Below are positions 49,201 to 58,200 of a DNA stretch of 64,000 bases, one piece after another (within the stretch, counting starts at the first letter, position 1; each line of letters starts with the position of its first letter). This stretch comes from Symbiodinium kawagutii (Eukaryota; Sar; Dinophyceae; Suessiales; Symbiodiniaceae): the NCBI GenBank assembly GCA_009767595.1, contig VSDK01018978.1, positions 202,468-266,467 of the forward strand, read 5' to 3'. Under the pieces are notes generated by a model. The model saw only the letters and a list, made by a program, of their open reading frames with translations, had not been told where the DNA came from and did not search any database. The position numbers and the translations under genes are program-made.

Positions 49201-52200
49201 GTTGAGGGTGGTTGAACGGCACAAGTAACGTCCGCATAGTGGGAGATGGGTGGAGATGGGTGGAGATGGGTGGAGATGGGTGGAGATGGGTGGAGATGGG
49301 TGGAGATGGGTGGAGATGGTTTTGGCATTTGGGGTTGGTTTATCAACATGAGCAGATCATGGAATCGTAGTTTATTAGCATGAGCAGATCGTAGTGGGAG
49401 ATTCATTTTTAACCCCTCAATCTACCATCAGAAATAGCTCCTGTTCTTCCTAAATCTCCGGTGGATTGAAAGCTTGTGCATCGAAGCTATAGGAATCTTT
49501 TCCTCCCTCATGGCTGATGATATTTGACCTAACAACTAGCCAATTGACCAATGGCTAGAGAATATAAGTAGCTGTTGGTTGAACACGAGGCTTGGCTTAA
49601 TTAGTTAAGAAGGGTTCTTGCCGTCAGCAGGGACATAAACAGCTTGTGTGGATGGTGACATGAATGGTGAAAATGGTCCGTGTAGCTTTGAACAATGAAA
49701 GTTGGGCCATTTTCGGGGCCCGTGCCTTGACAGAACATAGTGACATTGACCATTGCTGACCATTCACTTCCCCAACATTGCAATCATCAAACATCACTAA
49801 GCTGCATCAACCAGCAGTAAGAAGCATCATGAAGCACAATCAACTGTCACTGATGCTTCTTAGTAAAGGTTGAGCCAATCATTGATGCTTCCGTCATTGA
49901 CGATTATGAGCCACACCATTGTAAACTATGACTATTCCCCGGCTTAACCAGCTGATCAACCATAATCAACATTCATCAACCCTTATCAAAAGGCTGATAA
50001 AGGAAGTTATGAACCAGCTCACCTGAACCACTGCTTCCGCATTGACCAAGCAGCATGGCCCCGCTGCCCCGCATGAAGCGTCGTTGGTTTGCGCTAGGAA
50101 GCTGATGGCCTCCCTGCGAATGGAGCATCTTGGCGCTGCCAGCGCAGAGAATGGTGATGAAGCTGATGTTGACAGAGGTTTTTTTAGAGATGCGTTAATA
50201 GAATATATATATATATTTATATTGCTATATTGTTATAATGTTTGATTAAGAGATTCAGTGAAAAGTGATTCAATGATCTATAATGTTTCTTTTTTAAGAG
50301 TTGGTTCAAAAGAAACTTATTAGATATTATTTGTTGACAGCTGGTTGAGAATGATTAAGAAAGATTGTATCATGGTTATGTAATGATTAACAGAAGTAAA
50401 TGTTGGTTGATACTCGTGAATAGTTTTCTATGTGGTCAGCAATGTCGCGCATCAGCTGTTTCTCAAAATAGGGATACCCCTAAATCATCCAACAGTAAGC
50501 ATCTATTGGTGCTAGTAAGTAATCAACCAACATTTTTTCCAAAACACCCTATGACTTGAGAAGCCACGATATAGTAGTAACCATAAATTTGTTGGTCATT
50601 ATCCCCAGTATTAACCACTAGACTTGCTTAATATGATGGGTTACCGACCCTTGATTCGTTACGGTCACTGCTGGTACCCTTATTGTTGATCATTCTCACC
50701 TATTATTAACCACTACAATCCCGTATTGTTGTTCCTATAACAGCCTTTGAACACCTATTACTGTTACTGCTGGTGCTTACCATTGATCCATGGCGAACCT
50801 CGAGGTGTTGTGTGGTCTGCGGCTGGGCGCCAGATGGTCGACACTTCTTGGGCGCAACTACTGCGCCTAGGAGGGGCCCTGGGCGGGTTGGTTATCCGTG
50901 GGCTGGGGTTATCCCTGGGGTTATCCCTGGGTTGGTTAATCCGAGATCTCAAAACAGTCTGACCTTATTGAGTGCCAGTTGTGATGGTTCTCAAATTTAC
51001 TGAAGAGGACAGTTTTGTGGTTGAAGATATCAAGATGAAAGGATGTCTATGTATATACTTGGCTGGCTTGATGGAGTTCCATCTAGGCTTTTTTACAAAC
51101 CGGCAATTCCTTTCCCAAGCATTCAAAACGATAAGCTATTTTGGTGCTCACAAGTATTCATCAGGATAGCTTATCCCAAGAATTCATCATAATAAGCTAT
51201 TTCCCAAGCACTTCCCAAGCACTTCCCAAGCATTTCCCAAGATATTCATCCACACAGCTGTTTGTTGTCAGCCTGGCTACCACTGCTCGGCTCCTCCCCA
51301 GCGCTGTGGTCATCGAGCCGTGGAAAGAAAGAGCAGACTAACAGATGGGAACAGACCAAGAACGAGGGCTTCTTGGGAATATGGCTATGGGTCAATATCA
51401 ACCAACCAATAATTTGGGTTAATCCCCAACAAACTAAAGGGAAAACAATGGTCAATAGTGGGGGGAATCAGGGGTACAGGGTTTTGACCCACTGCCATAT
51501 CAGCAGGAAGAGCTCCAGATTGAGTATCACCAAGAATTTTGAAGCTTGCCAATACATGGGAGAATGGTGAGCAGTGAAGTGCTAGACACATGGAATCTCA
51601 GCTTGAAGAGCAGGGAGACCTACATAGAATCTCAGCTGCAGGATGCGGGTAGACAACAAGATCGAGATCTATGACTACGTCGGCTCCATGCTGGGCAAGT
51701 TGGAGTTCGAAGAGCTCCTCTTGGCAGGTTCGTGTCGTGATTGGGAACCGCTTCATCCTGGGGATAGCACCGCACTTCCGGGTATGCAAAATTGATTTCT
51801 TAACGAATTTATTACCTTACAAGACATTGAAGCCTTTTTCAAATCTTAAAATGTCATGAGATATCTTTTAACCGTCAAGTGTTTAAACATACAATGACTT
51901 GTATGGTGAACACATCATGGCGGGTATTGACCTATAGGCCATATGGCAGTGGGTCAGTTCACCCGGCTAGTCCCCCTGGTTCATCATTAACCAGGCTGTT
52001 TTCCCTATGATTTGGTGTGTCATTATCCCCCAATGGTGGGTTACTTAATATTGACCCATAAACCATATATAGCTGGTATATCCCCTATAATTGTCAGTTA
52101 TCATCCCCTATTATCAACCATCAATTAACCAGCTATGGTTGATTGCTTAATGGCTTAGCCGTTGGTTAACTGCTTGACCCATCCCCCCTATGGATTCAAC

Positions 52201-55200
52201 ATCAGGCCTTGCCTGGTCACAGGCTGGCGTCCTCGACCCAGGGGTGCCTTCCAGGACAGGGGACCTTACGGTACATGGTGCGGCTTCTCAAGCGTAGGGG
52301 AGCTCCGAAATGGTTGGTTTGTGGCTGTAAATGGTTGGTTTATGGCTACGAATGGTTGGTTTATGGCTACAAATGGTTGATTTATGGCTATAAATGGTTG
52401 GTTTATGGCTACAAAAGGTTGGTTTATGGCTACAAATGGTTGGTTTATGGCTATGAATGGTGTGATAACGGATTATTTGGCTACCCTGATTTGTCGGAAA
52501 CCACCACATGGTCAGTGATTGAAAATAGTGGATGCTTGATGGTTGATGATCGGACTTAGACGACGATGGTTAGCAATTACGACCTTTATGTGATCATTGA
52601 TCATCACCAACAACAACTAGTTATCGTGATTCTTCATCATTGAACAGTTTTCCACCGATGTTTATCCATCGTTAATCATTATCAACTATCAACCATCAAG
52701 CATCAACCATCAACCATCAATCATCAACCCCTAACCCTTAACCGCCATCATCAACCACCATCATGAACCATCAATCATCAATCACACTTAAGCATCGACC
52801 ATTCACCAGCATCATTCACCAGTGACCCTTAAGCCTATTCTATCAGTTTGCTATCAATTGTCAACGATCATTCACCAACATTCACCATCATTCACCACCA
52901 TCTACCCTGGCCGATCATCAACCATTGATCACCATCATCAACCCAAATAAATCAACTCATGAACCACCATCATCAACCATCAACCCTGAACCACCCTCAT
53001 TAACCACCATCATGAACCATCATAAACCATCAACCCTTGACTATCCTATACCCTGGCCCATGAACCATTGATCACGGTCAACCCATTTCCAATCAATCGC
53101 CATCATGAACCATCATCAACCATCAACCCTTGACCACCCTCATTACCATCATAAACCATCATGAAGCACCATCATGCACCACCGCTATCAGTCATCAACC
53201 ATCAATCATCAACCATTCACCCTCAACCATCAGACCTTAACCACCCTCATTGAACCATCAATCATCAATCCCCAACCCTTAACCATCATCAACCGCCATC
53301 AGTGACCACCATAAAGCAGTAACCACTAACCATCAACCATTCACCCTTAACCATCGACCATTCACCACCATCACTGACCAGTAACCCTTAACCATCATCA
53401 ACCATGGTCATTCACCATTGTCAACCATCATCAACCATCATCATCAACCATCAATCATCATCATCAACCACCCTCATTGACCCAGCCGAAGATCTCCCTG
53501 CCTTCTGCGCCAGGACCGCCCGCCCTCGCCGGGCCGCAGTTTGGTGTCCTCGGAGCCCAAGGCGGCGGCCAAAGCGAAGCCGGCGGCGTATCGGCGCGGG
53601 ACCCCGGGGGGGACCTGTGGGGGGGTGGCGTTGCCAGGGGGTTGGGCTGGGGACGGGGGGAGGAGGTTAGGGGTTGAAGGGGATCATCCGCCAGTAAACT
53701 GGGAAGTCGACTGGTGAGTCTAGTGAGTGAAGAGTGATTTTTGCTGATTATCAAGTTGATTTTGGTGGTTGTTGAAGTGATTTTGGTGTACATTAGTTGT
53801 GGTTATACATGGCTATTGATTTTGATGTGGATTAGAGATTAGTTGTACGTGGGCTTAACAGGTGTATATGGCTTATATTTTCCATAATGGTTGTATAATA
53901 TGGCTATAACGGGATATGATTTTATGATGGTTCTGATTAGTCATAATCATTATTGTAAGTACAACTTTTTGATTATTGTAACTTACTACTGATCAGAATA
54001 GTATACTCACTTTCATATTCTCCCATATTATGATTAGTCATAGTGTGGTGGGACAAGAATCATTATGACTAATCATTATAACAACGTATCATAACCATCA
54101 CAATGATTATGATTGTTACTCACGATCACTAGTTGTAGTGGGATTCAGAACCATTATGACATAATCATTGCGATAATCATAAACTAATGACCATATTTAA
54201 TCATTACAAGCATCCGAACTATTGTTATATCCCATAGTATAACTATTATAACCAGTCATTATTATAACTAATGATTATATATCCCATATCAGTCATTATA
54301 ACTGAAGATGATAACTAATCATTCTAACCAGTTATCTATTATGACTAAGATGATAACCATCTGAGATAATTATTTTGGCCCATCAGAACTAATCATTATT
54401 ATAACTACTCATTCTAACCATGTAGTGCTCCCGCCCCAGCGGTGGTGGCTGCGCAGCCCTTGCGCGCGTAGCCAGGCCTCCAGGTGCTCGGGGTGGCGGC
54501 CTGGCTGAGCAGCTGCGCAAGGAGCGGGCGCCTCGAAGGTGAAGGATGGCGTGGTACGGTGGATGGATTGGTTGATTGGTTGATGGTTGGTGGTTGGTTG
54601 GTGGTTGATGATGGTTGATGATGGTTGGGTTGGTGAAATATGATGGGTGAAATGGTTGGTTGATGTTGTTTGAGGTTGGTTGGTTGGTTGGTTCCTGTTG
54701 GTGTTGGTTGTGGTTGGTTGGTAGACCAGATGGATTCTTGGAATGGATCTTGATCTTGATCTTGGTTAGTGAATAGTGGTTGTTGTCCTGGTAGAACTGG
54801 ATACGGACCACTATTTGAGCAAACCGTTAATCTCATAGATAACTCCAATTCATGTGGTTGCTGTGCACGTACTTCTTCTCTAGCTCTCTCTCCCTCTCTC
54901 TTGCTTTGTCTGTCTATCCATTTCCCTACTGCAAGAGTAGTTACATGAGCGCATACATATATTCGGTGCCCCGTTTCTGCTCAACATAACCCACAAGATG
55001 ATTTGTCCAGAATGTGATGGGTTTACAATCATGTTTCGGGTAATCAACTTTTCATCCCACGCAATACCGTCGAGAAACTGGCAATCGCATCCTCTTCATG
55101 AACCATCATCATCAACCATCACCATCAACCATCAACCATCAACCATCAACCATCAACCATCAACCATCAACCATCAACCATCAACCATCAACCATCAACC

Positions 55201-55247
55201 ATCAACCATCAACCATCAACCATCAACCATCAACCATCAACCATCAA

Positions 55248-55297
<50 letters not shown>

Positions 55298-58200
55298 CGA
55301 TCCAAGCTACCTGTTGATCATCATCCCTAAACCTATGATAGAACAATTACAGACAGAGCCCACGATTCATCATAATCGATTGATCATCATTCCCAAAGGG
55401 TGACGATGAATTCATAGGGGTGTATGACTACTGTACAGGATTATGATGCATCAATTTACCTTAATCAATTCATAAACTAGGGTTGATGGCAATCATCCCC
55501 AAAAACATTTTGGCACTGAAATGAACCTCCAGGGGCTCATGATTATAGTTATATGATTATGATGGGTATCTAAGGGTTATATAACGGATGGTCTTTGCCT
55601 GATGCTTAGTGCGTGGTCAATGAATTGATGGTTAAGAATTAGATGATGGTCTAGTATGGTCGAATGGATCGTTGTTGTGGTTGCCACGTATGATGGATTG
55701 ATAACATATGATAGATGATTCATACTGATGCTAGAGGGTTGGTCAAAGGTCAGATTGGTTGGCTGAAGCTGGTCATATTACTGTACACCACCATTAACAA
55801 CCAGCAGGGAACACCATGAACCAATAGTGACCAGTATTAGCCGTCACTCATTGTCAACCGTCATTAGTTGATCCGTTGGTCAAACATCACTAACAATAAT
55901 CAAATCAACATGGTCAATCATCAACATCAACCATCAACCCACCACTAACTCAACATGGTCAATCATCAACATCAACCATCCATCCACCATCACTCCACCA
56001 CTAAGCATCGCTTAGCGCCCCTTATGAAGCCCGCCGTGGTGAACGGTGCAGGAACTGGGTTCCACCTCGGCGGAGGCGGCCACCACAGCTACCAAGGTGG
56101 GCGCCGAGGAAGCGAAGGTTTTGAGACGCGAGGGCCGTGATGGGTTGGAAACATGTTGAAACATGAGATTCTTTAAACGTTTAGTAGTGATTATAAACTG
56201 TTTAGTAGGTTTAACATGGGTTAAACAATGTTGAAACATGAGATTCTATGATTCGGAGCGAATTTTGTCGGTTTTTTTTCGGACATTTTTGTTCGAATGG
56301 ATACATCTAAATAGAAACATGGTGGTTATCTAATAGAATCTATGGGTTGGATAGGTAACCATAGATTCTATTCTTGTTAATAGTTATTTGATAGAATAAT
56401 GGTGATCTATGGTTATTGATTGTTCTTGGCATTCTACTTGAAAAAGATGGCAAATGATTCTACTTGATAGGATTCACAACAATGGCTACCTATGGTAGAT
56501 TGAGAATGCTTATATACTGGTCAATAGTGGTTACTCGAGAATCATTATACTGCTTAATAGTGGTTTACCAACGTTTGAGATTAATTAACCATTTGTTGAG
56601 ATTATCAATGGTGAATAGTGCAGAACCAAATGATTCTCAATGGTATAAGTGCGTATTAAACAGTATTAACTATTGAGAATAGGTTCATGGCAGCTGTTTA
56701 AGGATCGTACGTTTTTGAGAATTGGTTGATGATTTGATTGGGAATAATGCAGAGAAATGAAGAGCTGCTCTGTCGTGTAATGATTGGTTGATGGTACGCT
56801 GCGAATGGGTGAAAGGGATTGATGGTGGGATGTCCATGGCATAAGAATGGGTTGATTCTGTGTAAGAAAAGTTCAATGATAGGTTGAACATACGATGAGA
56901 CAAAGCAATAATAGATCAGTAGTTGCTGATGGAAGACATAACAGCAATAGTAACTTGAATGTCAGAATGTTTTAGCAGGAACTACAAGCAGGTACATCAA
57001 TGAATTTGGGATATAATAATGAAGTTGGACATAATGGCGACCTGACAAGTGAATTCTTTTTTGACATGCGAGTTTTTTTCTGTTCGGCGCGTCAATTTTC
57101 CATCGCCCATGGTGTTGTTAATTCTGTTCAGACATACAGAATGGTGAACACAGCTGTTCAGTTTATTTAAAGACCGTCACCGGTTCGTTGTGTTTGAAAC
57201 TCATCTGACAATTGTTTTGATCAACATTTCGATGATTGCAGTGCTGTCAGTGCAGCCAATGGCAGAACCATGCCACAAAGTGATACCTGCCAGTCAGATA
57301 AGTTGATCCATGAGTAGGATATTGTGGGTTGTTGATGTAACTCTAGCAGAAACATGTATGATCTGTTGGTGACCCAGAGTTGAATTGTGCTTGGTTCATC
57401 TAAGCTATGGGTTGACCATCGTTCGTGTTGGAGCAGCCGATGCTTTGTTGCTAAAGCAGTAGTCAATCGATGGTGGCTTGTTGAACAAGTACATTCATAT
57501 CGACGTCGGATTGTGTTGTTTGTGTCCTGCCGATAAAGCTACAGACGAACTATGGTTCGTTGTTGATCTGAGCATTTCAAGCTCTGATTAATTTTTGAGA
57601 GCCACATTTTGGTTCTGGTTTATTCTTGATTTAGCAGACAATTATGTTCTGTTTGAATTTTGTATATGACTCGAATTGAACTGTGGACTCTTAATCATAT
57701 AACTGTAGCCCATGGTTGGCTCAAGTTGGCTCAATGTTTTTTTGGTATCAGCAACTTTTGTATCATGCAGCAACGTTTGGACAAGTATTCTCTAGGGGTT
57801 TGTCAAAGAACATTGTACAGCTTAATTACAGTGTTGGTGACAATAACAACACGGCCATCTAACATATATGCTTTATACTGTATGATTATCGTTTACTATT
57901 TGATTGTCATTTTACCAGCCATACATATGATACAATGTTGAGATAGAGTTTACACTGTCGATTTACGACACGATTAAAGCGCTACCACGCGATTTAAACA
58001 GCACTACTTTTTGTGCCGAGAACAATACGAATTGCTTTACATGCAGCTTCACCAATGGTTTTAGCATTGTATACCCAACACTATGAATCAACAGTATCAT
58101 TGGTTATAGTTGATATGCTAATAATTTGACTGATGGTAACTAATGGTGCAAATGAAAACTAATGACATTCGACATTCTGCAGCTCAAAGGATGAATCCTT

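Noticed and set aside
52209-52559. Tyr/Gly/Trp-repeat protein
   Set aside because: A 21-bp tandem array; frames are open because the period is a multiple of three. The real exon ends before it.
20392-54538. eIF3b instead of eIF2A
   Set aside because: eIF3b shares the propeller, but SYYGDASLYFL, MDFGTGHRN and ATTAPRMRVDN match eIF2A-specific blocks, and no RNA-recognition motif was seen upstream.
55098-55403. His/Ser/Asn-rich open frames
   Set aside because: Generated by CATCAAC and CAT repeats.
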